Assembly (NCBI GenBank): GCA_964617455.1
Contig: CAZTYF010000010.1
Coordinates: 1-63,858 of the forward strand
Direction: 5' to 3'
DNA from: Monoglobus sp964617455
Lineage (GTDB): Bacteria > Bacillota > Clostridia > Monoglobales > Monoglobaceae
DNA length: 63,858 nt
In this document: positions 16,646 to 24,829 of the stretch, one piece after another
Numbering within the stretch: the first letter of the stretch is position 1
Layout of the letters: each line of letters starts with the position of its first letter
The notes under the pieces: model-generated
Database searches by the model: none
Seen by the model: only the letters and a program-made list of their open reading frames with translations
Told to the model about the DNA's origin: nothing
Program-made: the position numbers and the translations under genes

Positions 16646-17986
16646 ATGGAGTATGATTTTTTGCTTGACTTGGCTTTGATATTGCTCAGCACCAAGCTTT
16701 TGGGATTGCTCACAAGGAAGGTCCAGATGCCTCAGGTTGTGGGAGCATTGCTGGCGGGGTTGATTCTCGGGCCTGCCGGCCTTGGGTGGCTTCAGTCCAA
16801 CGATTTTATCACCACCGTATCCGAAATCGGGGTTATAGTGCTGATGTTCAGCGCAGGCCTTGAAACCGATATAAAAGAGCTCAAAAAGTGCGGAGTTGCC
16901 GCCACGGTTATCGCAGTTATGGGCGTAATCGTGCCTCTGTTGGGAGGCTGGGCCGTTGCACGGTTATTTAACAAAGGTCCCGGAACGATTCTTCAAAATA
17001 TTTTCGTGGGAGTTGTCATCACCGCCACATCCGTGAGCATAACGGTAGAGACACTTAAGGAAATGGGTAAACTGTCAACGCATACGGGCAACGCCATATT
17101 GGGGGCAGCCCTCATCGACGATGTGCTTGGCATTATCGCCCTCACCATAATCACCAGCTTTGCAGACCCGACGGTCAAACTGCCCGTGGTGATCTTCAAA
17201 ATTGTGATGTTCTTTGTCTTCTGCGCCGTTGTGGCGTTGGTGTTCATAAAGTTCGTCCGTCCCTGGATTAACAGCTATAATAAGGATCTTCAGCGGTTCA
17301 GTGTTTTGGCCTTTGCCTTTTGTCTGCTGATGTCATATATTGCGGAACACGTTTTCGGTGTGTCCGACATAACGGGCGCATTCGTCGCCGGATTGATGTT
17401 GTCCGGAACCCGAAGGACGCCTATTATGATTACCAGGTTTGAAACCGTATCCTTTATGTTTTTGTCGCCGGTGTTTTTCGCCAGTGTGGGCCTGAAGGTG
17501 ACGGTTGATTCTCTGAGTCTGCCCATATTGCTGTTCAGTGTATTGCTCCTCATTGTGGCCGTCGCTTCAAAAATCATCGGCTGCGGCGTGGGCGCGAAAA
17601 TTACCGGTTACAGCAATATGCAAGCGGCAAAAATCGGAATCGGAATGGTATCCCGAGGCGAGGTGGCTCTCATAGTTGCCAGCAAGGGAGCGGCGTTGGG
17701 CCTTATGGTCCCGGAGTTCTTCGCCCCCATCGTTCTCGTGGTCGTGGCCACGACGATTATCACGCCCATTATGCTCAAACTCATCTACAAATATCAAGCT
17801 GTACTTGAGGAGGACGTACATACTTCACTGGTTGTAAGTATGACGGAGAAGCACGCCATAGAGGCCTCTGCCCTGCAAACCGCCTTTGAGCATGCCGACA
17901 ATAGGCTTGAACGAGAGAAGGAGGAGCGTCTCAGGGAGTATAACAAGAAGTACGGCCTGAATATAACCATGGACCAGTTCTATTGA
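16646..17986 (+). CDS. Cation:proton antiporter, CPA2 (Kef/NapA-like) family
   Basis: A 446-residue inner-membrane protein with about 12-13 predicted helices in the first 380 residues. It exchanges monovalent cations (Na+ or K+) for protons. Family features include VVGALLAGLILGPAGLG near 33-49, the paired-acid region AALIDDVLGIIAL near 155 (CPA2-type DD), and AGLMLSGTRRTP near 250. The cytoplasmic tail of about 65 residues is charged and helical and has no TrkA-N (RCK) nucleotide-binding domain. The ATG at 16646 has AAGGGAG 8 bases upstream, favoured over an in-frame TTG at 16640. Ion specificity is not decided by sequence. Confidence 0.85.
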   Translation: MEYDFLLDLALILLSTKLLGLLTRKVQMPQVVGALLAGLILGPAGLGWLQSNDFITTVSEIGVIVLMFSAGLETDIKELKKCGVAATVIAVMGVIVPLLGGWAVARLFNKGPGTILQNIFVGVVITATSVSITVETLKEMGKLSTHTGNAILGAALIDDVLGIIALTIITSFADPTVKLPVVIFKIVMFFVFCAVVALVFIKFVRPWINSYNKDLQRFSVLAFAFCLLMSYIAEHVFGVSDITGAFVAGLMLSGTRRTPIMITRFETVSFMFLSPVFFASVGLKVTVDSLSLPILLFSVLLLIVAVASKIIGCGVGAKITGYSNMQAAKIGIGMVSRGEVALIVASKGAALGLMVPEFFAPIVLVVVATTIITPIMLKLIYKYQAVLEEDVHTSLVVSMTEKHAIEASALQTAFEHADNRLEREKEERLREYNKKYGLNITMDQFY

Positions 17987-18121
17987 CGAACTCTATCCAA
18001 AACCCCGGCAATCGGCGAGCAAAGGGTTTCGCAAGGTTAGTCCCCCCGATTCGACCGCCCTGTCAAGCTGCCGAGACGGTATTTGAGATTGCTGTGTTCA
18101 CCACCGAGAGGAGGTTCTCTT

Positions 18122-18724
18122 ATGCTTCAAAATAAACTCGGAATCACCGATGCCGCCGAACTTGCCCGTGAGGGAGAACGCATCAGCAAGACCAAGGCGG
18201 TTAAGATGTTTGAAAGCGGTTATTTAGACACTTTGACACCCGGAACATATTTATCTCTTGCCGCCATTCACAAATATCTCTTTGAGGATATATATCCCTT
18301 TGCGGGGCAGCGCCGCACGGTAAACCTTGCCAAAGGAAATTTTCGATTTGCGCCTGTAATGTATTTGGATGCTGCTTTGGAAAATATCGATAAAATGCCG
18401 CAGAGCACCTTTGATGAAATCCTTGAAAAATATGTGGAAATGAACATTGCCCATCCCTTTAGGGAGGGCAACGGACGCAGCACACGTATTTGGCTTGACC
18501 TTATTCTGAAAAAGGAACTCGGCTTGGTGGTTGATTGGAGCAAAGTTGACAAAGAGGACTATCTCTTGGCGATGGAGCGCAGCCCAATCAGGGACACGGA
18601 AATAAAGCACCTTTTGAAGCAGGCCCTGACCGACAGGATAGACGATAGGGAAGTGTATATGAAAGGCATCGATTACAGCTACTATTACGAGGGATATTCC
18701 GTCTTTAGGACAGAAGACCTCTGA
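18122..18724 (+). CDS. Fic/DOC family protein (putative AMP transferase)
   Basis: The 200-residue product has the complete Fic active-site loop HPFREGNGR near residues 118-126, with the catalytic His and the residues that hold the nucleotide phosphates. Fic proteins usually transfer AMP from ATP to a Ser, Thr or Tyr of a target protein. An upstream beta-flap (GNFRFAPVMYL) is also visible. I could not find a clear (S/T)xxxE(G/N) self-inhibition motif at either end, and no small antitoxin-like gene sits beside it, so its control is unknown. The start is the ATG behind GAGGAGG. The 135 bp before it hold no recognisable gene. It converges with the ohrR-like gene, leaving 5 bp between stops. Confidence 0.85.
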   Translation: MLQNKLGITDAAELAREGERISKTKAVKMFESGYLDTLTPGTYLSLAAIHKYLFEDIYPFAGQRRTVNLAKGNFRFAPVMYLDAALENIDKMPQSTFDEILEKYVEMNIAHPFREGNGRSTRIWLDLILKKELGLVVDWSKVDKEDYLLAMERSPIRDTEIKHLLKQALTDRIDDREVYMKGIDYSYYYEGYSVFRTEDL

Positions 18725-18729
18725 GGGCA

Positions 18730-19164
18730 TCAACGTAATTTTTCCATCAGTTCATGTAAAATGCCATAAAGCGTCACGGCTTTTTCCGTATCCATATCAA
18801 TGCAGGCGGAAAGACGCCCCGGTATCGGCAGCGCCTTTTCACGGAGCGCAGCGCCCTTGGCGGTCAGATTTACAATCAAATCCCTTTCATCCTCTTCCGA
18901 GCGGTGTCTTGAGACATATCCCTTCTCCTCCAACCTTTTGAGGAGGGGGGTCAGGGTGCCGGAGTCAAGATAGAGAAAATTCCCCAAGTCTTTCACCCGC
19001 AGCTGCTTATGCTCCCACATTACCATCATGGTGATATATTGGGTGTAAGTCAAATTCAGTTCGTTAAGATAGGGTTTATATGCCTTGACGACCTCTTTGG
19101 CGCAGACATAAAGGGGAAAACAGAGCTGATTTTCTATCTTCAGCGGATCGAAATTTTGCGTCAT
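18730..19164 (-). CDS. MarR-family regulator, OhrR-like organic peroxide sensor
   Basis: A 144-residue winged-helix repressor of the MarR family. The N-terminus QLCFPLY places a cysteine at residue 15, the position of the peroxide-sensing Cys in Bacillus OhrR. The winged helix (about 45-100) includes DSGTLTPLLKRLEEKGYVSR. In OhrR, oxidation of this Cys by organic hydroperoxide releases DNA. The gene overlaps the flavodoxin-like gene by 4 bp (ATGA) and is last in the gpx operon, so it probably represses its own operon. A candidate operator lies at 20204-20218. Confidence 0.88.
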   Translation of the reverse strand: MTQNFDPLKIENQLCFPLYVCAKEVVKAYKPYLNELNLTYTQYITMMVMWEHKQLRVKDLGNFLYLDSGTLTPLLKRLEEKGYVSRHRSEEDERDLIVNLTAKGAALREKALPIPGRLSACIDMDTEKAVTLYGILHELMEKLR

Positions 19165-19586
19165 AATCCGCTTTTTTCCTCTGCGACAACGGCCTTTGCA
19201 AAATCGGCCGCCGCCTTAAGGTCGCCATCGTCGGGCTTACCTCTGTGGAGTACCAAAAATTGCCCCCGACACGAAAACTCCTTTTGGGAGAGAGGTATCT
19301 TCTTTTCCGCAAAGGGTTTTTCCAAATATTTGCGAATTGATTTAAGCATTGCCGAAGAACTTACGGCAACGGCTTTTTTCACGGAAACATCGATGCGGGC
19401 TATGAAAGATTTTACTTCATCGTCAACATCAAAGGCATAGGGCGCCGTGCAAAGGAAAAGCACATCCGTATCGGAGTCAAGCTTTTCCGATATGGGTTTT
19501 GCCTCCGTCCCCACTGCCCGAGCCACTGCATCCGCCAATTTTTTCGTATTTCCGCCTCTCGAATAATAACGAACGGCAACAGTCAT
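19161..19586 (-). CDS. Flavodoxin-like protein
   Basis: A 141-residue single-domain protein with a flavodoxin fold: an N-terminal strand-loop VRYYSRGGNTKKLADA (phosphate-binding loop for FMN, about residues 5-20) and a TAPYAFDVDDEVKSFI segment near 50. It probably carries electrons with FMN. The ATG at 19586 is chosen because GTGAGGTG lies upstream; an in-frame GTG at 19595 overlaps that site. It sits between gpx and the ohrR-like gene, so a role in reducing peroxides or their products is inferred from context only. Confidence 0.75.
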   Translation of the reverse strand: MTVAVRYYSRGGNTKKLADAVARAVGTEAKPISEKLDSDTDVLFLCTAPYAFDVDDEVKSFIARIDVSVKKAVAVSSSAMLKSIRKYLEKPFAEKKIPLSQKEFSCRGQFLVLHRGKPDDGDLKAAADFAKAVVAEEKSGL

Positions 19587-19637
19587 AAGTAACACCTCAC
19601 AATTCCGTAATCTTATTATTTTTTATGCCGAACTTTT

Positions 19638-20177
19638 TCACAGCAGTTTTTCGATTTCTTCTTTGACTTTATCAAGGGAGTCGGTGGGCTCAAAACGGGC
19701 AACAATCTCTCCGTTGCGGTCTATCAGGAACTTCGTAAAATTCCACTTGATGTTGCCGTTATCCTTGTATTCCTTGTCCATTTTTTTAACAATGGGTTTA
19801 AGCACCACTCCCATAGCTCCGCTGAATCCTCCGAAAGAGGTATTCTCGGTCAAATACTTATAGAGAGGTGCGGCATTTTCCCCGTTGACATCGATTTTGG
19901 AAAACTGGGGAAAGGTAATCCCGAACCGACCGGTACAAAAGCTGTGAATTTCCTCATCCGTGCCCGGGGCTTGTCCCATAAATTGGTTGCAGGGAAAATC
20001 AAGAATTTCCAAACCATCCTCCCGATGCAATTCATAGATCTTTTGCAAATCTTCATACTGAGGTGTGAAACCGCACCCGGTGGCGGTGTTGACAATCAGC
20101 AGAACCTTTCCCTTATAATCGGAAAGAGATACGGAACCGCCGTCTTGAGCCTTCACCGTAAAATCATAAATTCCCAT
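19638..20177 (-). CDS. Glutathione/thiol peroxidase (Gpx family)
   Basis: A 179-residue thioredoxin-fold peroxidase that reduces hydrogen peroxide and organic hydroperoxides. Motifs: NTATGCGFTPQY with the peroxidatic Cys (in Cys, not selenocysteine, form, near 35), LDFPCNQF near 64 and the WNFTKFL motif near 150, which supplies catalytic Trp and Asn. Bacterial Cys-Gpx enzymes usually use thioredoxin. The start is the ATG at 20177 behind AAAGGAGG; the longer frame upstream runs through the promoter. It is the first gene of a three-gene minus-strand operon with the flavodoxin-like and ohrR-like genes. Confidence 0.92.
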   Translation of the reverse strand: MGIYDFTVKAQDGGSVSLSDYKGKVLLIVNTATGCGFTPQYEDLQKIYELHREDGLEILDFPCNQFMGQAPGTDEEIHSFCTGRFGITFPQFSKIDVNGENAAPLYKYLTENTSFGGFSGAMGVVLKPIVKKMDKEYKDNGNIKWNFTKFLIDRNGEIVARFEPTDSLDKVKEEIEKLL

Positions 20178-20203
20178 AATCTTATCCTCCTTTATTGCTT
20201 GCG

Positions 20204-20218
20204 CAAAATTTAATTGTA
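20204..20218 (-). promoter_or_regulatory. Candidate OhrR operator
   Basis: Read on the minus strand the site is TACAATTAAATTTTG, matching 12 of 15 positions of the OhrR half-site pair TACAATT-A-AATTGTA known from Bacillus. It lies between the -10 box and the gpx ribosome binding site, an ideal place for repression. Confidence 0.5.
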
Positions 20219-20234
20219 CACTATTAATAAATAT

Positions 20235-20264
20235 ATTATAACATCTCCGCTGCATTTTTGTCAA
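20235..20264 (-). promoter_or_regulatory. Promoter of the gpx operon
   Basis: On the minus strand: TTGACA (20264-20259), an 18-base spacer and TATAAT (20240-20235). Both boxes are perfect consensus, so expression is likely high when not repressed. Confidence 0.85.
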
Positions 20265-20329
20265 GACTTTTCCCGGATATTGTTACGGTATTGTTATATT
20301 AAAATTTATATTTTTTTGGAGATTTTGTA

Positions 20330-20358
20330 TTGACACCGACCCTATCTTGTGATATATT
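20330..20358 (+). promoter_or_regulatory. Promoter of the structured RNA / dnaE leader
   Basis: TTGACA (20330-20335), 17 bases, TATATT (20353-20358). The predicted start near 20365 coincides with the 5' arm of a long hairpin. Confidence 0.8.
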
Positions 20359-20364
20359 ACTGTT

Positions 20365-20523
20365 TGCACAGCCGATGTAATATAAAATATGCCATTGGCA
20401 TAAAGCAACCGCGCGTCGGCTGTGCTACTCCCTTTGAGAGTTATATTATGACATATAATACGCGGCACGGCTTAAGTCTTGCCGGTTTTAACAGCGAAAC
20501 GGGTCCCTAAGGGGCCTCTTTTT
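20365..20523 (+). ncRNA. Candidate structured RNA (small RNA or dnaE leader) of about 160 nt
   Basis: The predicted transcript begins with GCACAGCCGA, which pairs perfectly with TCGGCTGTGC about 47 bases later; inside lies a TATGCC/GGCATA hairpin. It continues through a weak CGGC/GCCG hairpin and ends at a GC-rich stem with a T-run (20501-20523), just 4 bases before the dnaE ribosome binding site. I do not recognise it as 6S RNA, tmRNA, SRP RNA or a known riboswitch. It may be an independent small RNA or an attenuating leader for dnaE. No translation frame of note was seen in it. Confidence 0.55.
20501..20523 (+). terminator. Terminator-like hairpin just before dnaE
   Basis: GGTCCC (20502-20507), loop TAA, GGGGCC (20511-20516), one G-U pair, then TCTTTTT. 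It would end the upstream small transcript or attenuate dnaE. Confidence 0.6.
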
Positions 20524-20542
20524 GGTTGGAGGATGACACATA

Positions 20543-23500
20543 TTGGATTTTGTTCATTTGCACACTCATACGGCGTACAGCCTCCTTGACGGGCAGGGCA
20601 CAACAGAAAAAATACTCAATCGGGCCAAAGAATTGGGTCAGACTGCCATGGCGATTACGGACCATGGCAATATGTACGGCGTGATTGAGTTTTATGAGTA
20701 TGCGAAAAAAATCGGTATCAAGCCCATACTCGGCTGCGAGGTATACCTTGCGGCCCGAAGTATGTATGACAAAGTCTATGAACTCGACAGAGAGCGCTTT
20801 CATTTGATACTTTTGGCAGAAAACGATACGGGCTACAAAAACCTGATGAAAATAGTGTCCGCCGGGTTTATTGACGGGTTTTATTTCAAACCTCGGGTGG
20901 ATATGAATCTTTTGAGGCAGCACAGCGAGGGCATAATCGCCTTAAGCGGCTGTATGTTCGGTCCCCTTTCCCGACGTATTTTGGGAGGGAACTATGAGGG
21001 AGCGGTCAAATGGGCCAAAGAGTTGACGGATATATTCGGAAGGGATAATTTCTATGTGGAAATTCAGGACCACGGACTGTACGAGCAGAAACGTCTTAAT
21101 TCCGGCCTGATTAAACTCGCCCGGGAACTTGACCTAAGTCTTGTTGCCACCAATGACATTCACTATGTGCGCAAGAGGGATGCGGAATTTCAGGATTTGT
21201 TAATGTGCATCCAAACCGGGAAAACGGTAGGGGATACGGACCGAATGAAAATGGACAGTTCCGAGCTTTATGTGAAATCTTCCCAAGAGATGGAGGCTCT
21301 CTTCGGTCATATTCCCGAGGCTTTGGAAAACACGATCAAGATTGCCGAAAGATGCAATGTGGAAATAGAGTTCGGAAAGCTGCACCTTCCCAAGTTCGAA
21401 GTGCCCACCGGGCAGCCTGCCGAAGAATATCTTCGGGACCTGTGCATGGAAGGCTTTCATTTTCGTTATCCGAACGATAAGGCCGATGAGAGCAGCGGTG
21501 TATTCCGCAGGTTGCTTTATGAGCTTGACACCATCAAAAGTATGGGATATGTTGACTATTTCTTGATTGTTTGGGATTTTATCAAATATGCTCGGGACAA
21601 CGGAATCATGGTGGGTCCGGGCAGAGGCAGCGCCGCAGGGAGCATTGTTGCCTATTGCCTTCACATTACCAATGTGGATCCCATAAAATATGACCTTATT
21701 TTTGAGAGATTTCTGAATCCGGAGCGAATCAGTATGCCGGATATAGATGTGGACTTTTGCTATGAGAGACGGCAAGAGGTTATCGACTATGTAAATAAAA
21801 AGTACGGCAGTGACCGAGTGTGCCAAATAATAACGTTTGGCACCATGGCAGCCCGCCAAGCTGTGCGGGATGTGGGCAGGGCCCTCGATATGCCTTATGC
21901 GACGGTGGATGCGGTGGCAAAGCAAATTCCCTTTGTCCTGCATATGACTTTGGATAAGGCCCTGGTTATGAACCCACGCCTCAAAAAGATGTATACCGAT
22001 GATTCGGCCGTGAAAAAGCTCATCGACTCCGCCAAGGAATTGGAAGGTTTGCCTCGTCATGCCTCAACCCATGCGGCAGGTGTGGTCATAACCCGAGACC
22101 CGGTGGTGAGCTATGTGCCTCTTCAAAAGAACGACGACGTCATAACAACTCAGTTTCCTATGACGACAATAGAGCGCCTCGGATTGCTCAAAATGGATTT
22201 TTTGGGTCTTCGAACCTTAACCGTCATACAAGATGCGGTGAAGAGCATATACAAAAATCACAAGATAAAAATCGACTTGGATCATATGACTTTTGACGAC
22301 CGGGAAGTCTATAATATGATTTCGGCAGGTAGGAGCGACGGCGTGTTTCAGCTTGAAAGTGCGGGTATGAAGCGGTTTATGACAGAGCTGAAACCCTCCT
22401 CCCTTGAGGATATAATTGCCGGGATTTCCCTCTATCGTCCCGGACCCATGGATTCCATACCAACTTATATCAAGAATAAGCAGGATCCGAAAAACATCAA
22501 ATACAAGCACCCGCTCCTTGAGCCCATTCTTAAAGTAACCTACGGCTGCATTGTCTATCAGGAGCAGGTTATGCAAATCGTCCGAGAGTTGGGTGGATAT
22601 TCCTCGGGCAGGGCCGATTTGGTCCGCCGAGCCATGAGCAAAAAGAAGGCGGATGTTATGGCAAAAGAGAGGGGCGCCTTTTTGGAAGGAGCCGCCGAAA
22701 GGGGAATAAGCGGCGAAGTGGCAGGTTCAATATTCGACGAGATGATGGATTTTGCTTCCTATGCTTTCAACAAATCCCATGCGGCGGCATATGCGGTATT
22801 GGCCTATCAAACTGCCTTTCTGAAGTGCCATTATCCGGCCGAGTTTTTTTCGGCAATGCTCAATTCGTTTATAGATAACTCCGACAAAGTCAGCAAATAC
22901 ATTTTGATTGCCAAGGACGAGGGTATCCGCATAATACCTCCGGATATAAACATAAGCGGCAGCCGTTTCGGTGCCGAAAAGGCCGGCATTGTGTTCGGCC
23001 TCGGCGCTATCAAAAATGTGGGTGAAGGGGTAATGGCCCAAATCGAAGAGGAACGGAAAAGGGGCGGCAAGTTTCGGTCTTTCACCGATTTTTGCCGCAG
23101 AATGGCAAATAAGAGAATCAACAAACGGGCAGTGGAGAGTTTGATTTATTGCGGCGTGTTTGACAGTTTGGGCCTCAAACGCAGTGTCCTCCTGTATGAA
23201 TACGAAGGCGTTATGGAGCGCGTGGCCGAGTCATCCAAGAAGGAATTCCGAGGCCAAATCAGCCTGTTTGATATGGAGGACGCACCCGATACGGGGGCCC
23301 GTGACATTGACAACTTTGAAGACAGACCGGAGTTGTCCAAAGCTCTTATGCTCGCAAAGGAAAAAGAGTGCATCGGTATGTATGTCTCGGGCCATCCTCT
23401 GGACGATTTTCGGGATATGCAATTCAGTCGGGAGATAACTCCCATAATGAACGTGGTTGACGATGAGGAAGGATTATATGGGCCGGACACTCCCGTGACT

Positions 23501-23965
23501 ATGATCGGTATAGTTTCCGAAGTCCGTCTCCGCCGCACAAAGCGAAACGCCGTTATGAAATATATGACCCTTGAAGATTTGACGGGCTCCATAGAATGTA
23601 TCGTGTTCCCGACGGGCGTGGACTCCTATGACAGCCTGCTTGAAAAAGATAGGCTTGTGGAAATCCGAGGTGATTTGGATATAACCGAAAATCAACCGCC
23701 CAAGGTTCGGGTGAGAACCATTGAAGCCCTGAGAAGACGCAACAAACCCAAGCTCTATATTTGCCTAAACACTCGGGACAATGAAAAGCTTGATGCCATA
23801 AAAAACACCCTGAAAGGGGCAAAGGGCAGCGCCGAAATATATGTATATTTTGCAGATGAGAAGAAAACATCCAAAGCCCGTTCCACCATTGACTTGAGCG
23901 ACAGCCGTATTCGAACCCTTGAAAACATTCTCGGAAAAGAAAACATCAAATCGGTGAGAAAATGA
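20543..23965 (+). CDS. dnaE: DNA polymerase III subunit alpha, DnaE type
   Basis: A 1140-residue C-family replicative polymerase. Domains in order: PHP domain with HLHTHTAYSLLDGQG at the N-terminus (about 1-270), palm with catalytic aspartates in MPDIDVDF (about 398-405), thumb and fingers, helix-hairpin-helix region near 830, and an OB-fold near 985-1060. There is no inserted proofreading exonuclease, so it is DnaE rather than PolC. In low-GC Gram-positives DnaE extends primers beside PolC. The start is TTG at 20543 with GGAGG about 11 bases before it. Its stop overlaps the birA start by 4 bp. Confidence 0.97.
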   Translation: MDFVHLHTHTAYSLLDGQGTTEKILNRAKELGQTAMAITDHGNMYGVIEFYEYAKKIGIKPILGCEVYLAARSMYDKVYELDRERFHLILLAENDTGYKNLMKIVSAGFIDGFYFKPRVDMNLLRQHSEGIIALSGCMFGPLSRRILGGNYEGAVKWAKELTDIFGRDNFYVEIQDHGLYEQKRLNSGLIKLARELDLSLVATNDIHYVRKRDAEFQDLLMCIQTGKTVGDTDRMKMDSSELYVKSSQEMEALFGHIPEALENTIKIAERCNVEIEFGKLHLPKFEVPTGQPAEEYLRDLCMEGFHFRYPNDKADESSGVFRRLLYELDTIKSMGYVDYFLIVWDFIKYARDNGIMVGPGRGSAAGSIVAYCLHITNVDPIKYDLIFERFLNPERISMPDIDVDFCYERRQEVIDYVNKKYGSDRVCQIITFGTMAARQAVRDVGRALDMPYATVDAVAKQIPFVLHMTLDKALVMNPRLKKMYTDDSAVKKLIDSAKELEGLPRHASTHAAGVVITRDPVVSYVPLQKNDDVITTQFPMTTIERLGLLKMDFLGLRTLTVIQDAVKSIYKNHKIKIDLDHMTFDDREVYNMISAGRSDGVFQLESAGMKRFMTELKPSSLEDIIAGISLYRPGPMDSIPTYIKNKQDPKNIKYKHPLLEPILKVTYGCIVYQEQVMQIVRELGGYSSGRADLVRRAMSKKKADVMAKERGAFLEGAAERGISGEVAGSIFDEMMDFASYAFNKSHAAAYAVLAYQTAFLKCHYPAEFFSAMLNSFIDNSDKVSKYILIAKDEGIRIIPPDINISGSRFGAEKAGIVFGLGAIKNVGEGVMAQIEEERKRGGKFRSFTDFCRRMANKRINKRAVESLIYCGVFDSLGLKRSVLLYEYEGVMERVAESSKKEFRGQISLFDMEDAPDTGARDIDNFEDRPELSKALMLAKEKECIGMYVSGHPLDDFRDMQFSREITPIMNVVDDEEGLYGPDTPVTMIGIVSEVRLRRTKRNAVMKYMTLEDLTGSIECIVFPTGVDSYDSLLEKDRLVEIRGDLDITENQPPKVRVRTIEALRRRNKPKLYICLNTRDNEKLDAIKNTLKGAKGSAEIYVYFADEKKTSKARSTIDLSDSRIRTLENILGKENIKSVRK

Positions 23966-24792
23966 GCAGAGAAAAGAAACAGCGGGAAACGGCGTGTGAT
24001 ATGCTCTCCGTCTCCGAAATCGGCAGCTTTCTGAATGAAAAAAAACTGAAAGACAGAATCGTAATATATGACGAGGTGGGTTCCACCAATGACTTGGCAA
24101 AGCAATATGCCAAGGACCGCAAATGCCGATATCCGATAGAGCGTATTTTTATCGCAAATGCCCAAACCTCGGGTCGGGGCAGACAGGGCAGGTCCTTTTA
24201 TTCCCCTCCCGGAAGCGGCGTGTATATGAGCATATTGCTGTGTCCTCATGCCTCTGCCGAGGAGACGCTGAAATTCACAACGGCGGCCTCCGTGGCAGTG
24301 TGCCGCGCAATTGAAAACGCCTTCGGCCTCCGTTCCCAAATCAAGTGGGTGAACGATATTTATCTGAATAATAAAAAGGTCTGCGGCATTCTAGCGGAAG
24401 CGGTAACGGACATTGAAGGCGGCTGCGAGCAGCAGGTTGTTATCGGAATCGGCGTCAATATGTCAACGGAAAGCTTTCCCGCCGAGATAGAGGATATTGC
24501 GGGCTCCCTGTGTCCGGGCAGAAAGGTACCGAATCGGAACAGATTCATCGCCGAAATTATCAATTCCTTTGTCGGTTTGCTGAAAATTTCCGAGACGGGT
24601 ACGGTGCTGACAAAAGAATACATAGACGAATACAAAAAAAGGTCCGCCGTTTTGGGAAAGACCGTAAAAATACTCAATACGGGCAGGATTGTGAAAGTTA
24701 TCGACATAAACGAACGAGGCGGTCTCGTTGTTGAAACCTCGGAGGGAATAAAAACCCTTGAGAGCGGCGAAATCAGCATACGCCTTACCTAA
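23962..24792 (+). CDS. birA: Biotin--[acetyl-CoA-carboxylase] ligase
   Basis: Activates biotin with ATP and attaches it to the carboxyl carrier protein. The 276-residue product shows the biotinyl-AMP loop SGRGRQGR near residue 70, the KWVNDI motif with catalytic Lys near 128 and the GIGVNM segment near 160, then a C-terminal SH3-like domain. It has no N-terminal helix-turn-helix, so it is a monofunctional ligase that cannot repress biotin genes itself. ATGA overlap with dnaE implies coupled translation. Confidence 0.92.
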   Translation: MSREKKQRETACDMLSVSEIGSFLNEKKLKDRIVIYDEVGSTNDLAKQYAKDRKCRYPIERIFIANAQTSGRGRQGRSFYSPPGSGVYMSILLCPHASAEETLKFTTAASVAVCRAIENAFGLRSQIKWVNDIYLNNKKVCGILAEAVTDIEGGCEQQVVIGIGVNMSTESFPAEIEDIAGSLCPGRKVPNRNRFIAEIINSFVGLLKISETGTVLTKEYIDEYKKRSAVLGKTVKILNTGRIVKVIDINERGGLVVETSEGIKTLESGEISIRLT

Positions 24793-24829
24793 AGTAAATC
24801 ATTTCGTGCAGCCGCCGAAAGGAGAGAAT

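Noticed and set aside
20365..20523. 6S RNA, SRP RNA or tmRNA
   Set aside because: The 5' and 3' ends do not pair as in 6S RNA, and the conserved SRP tetraloop helix or a tag-peptide frame is missing.
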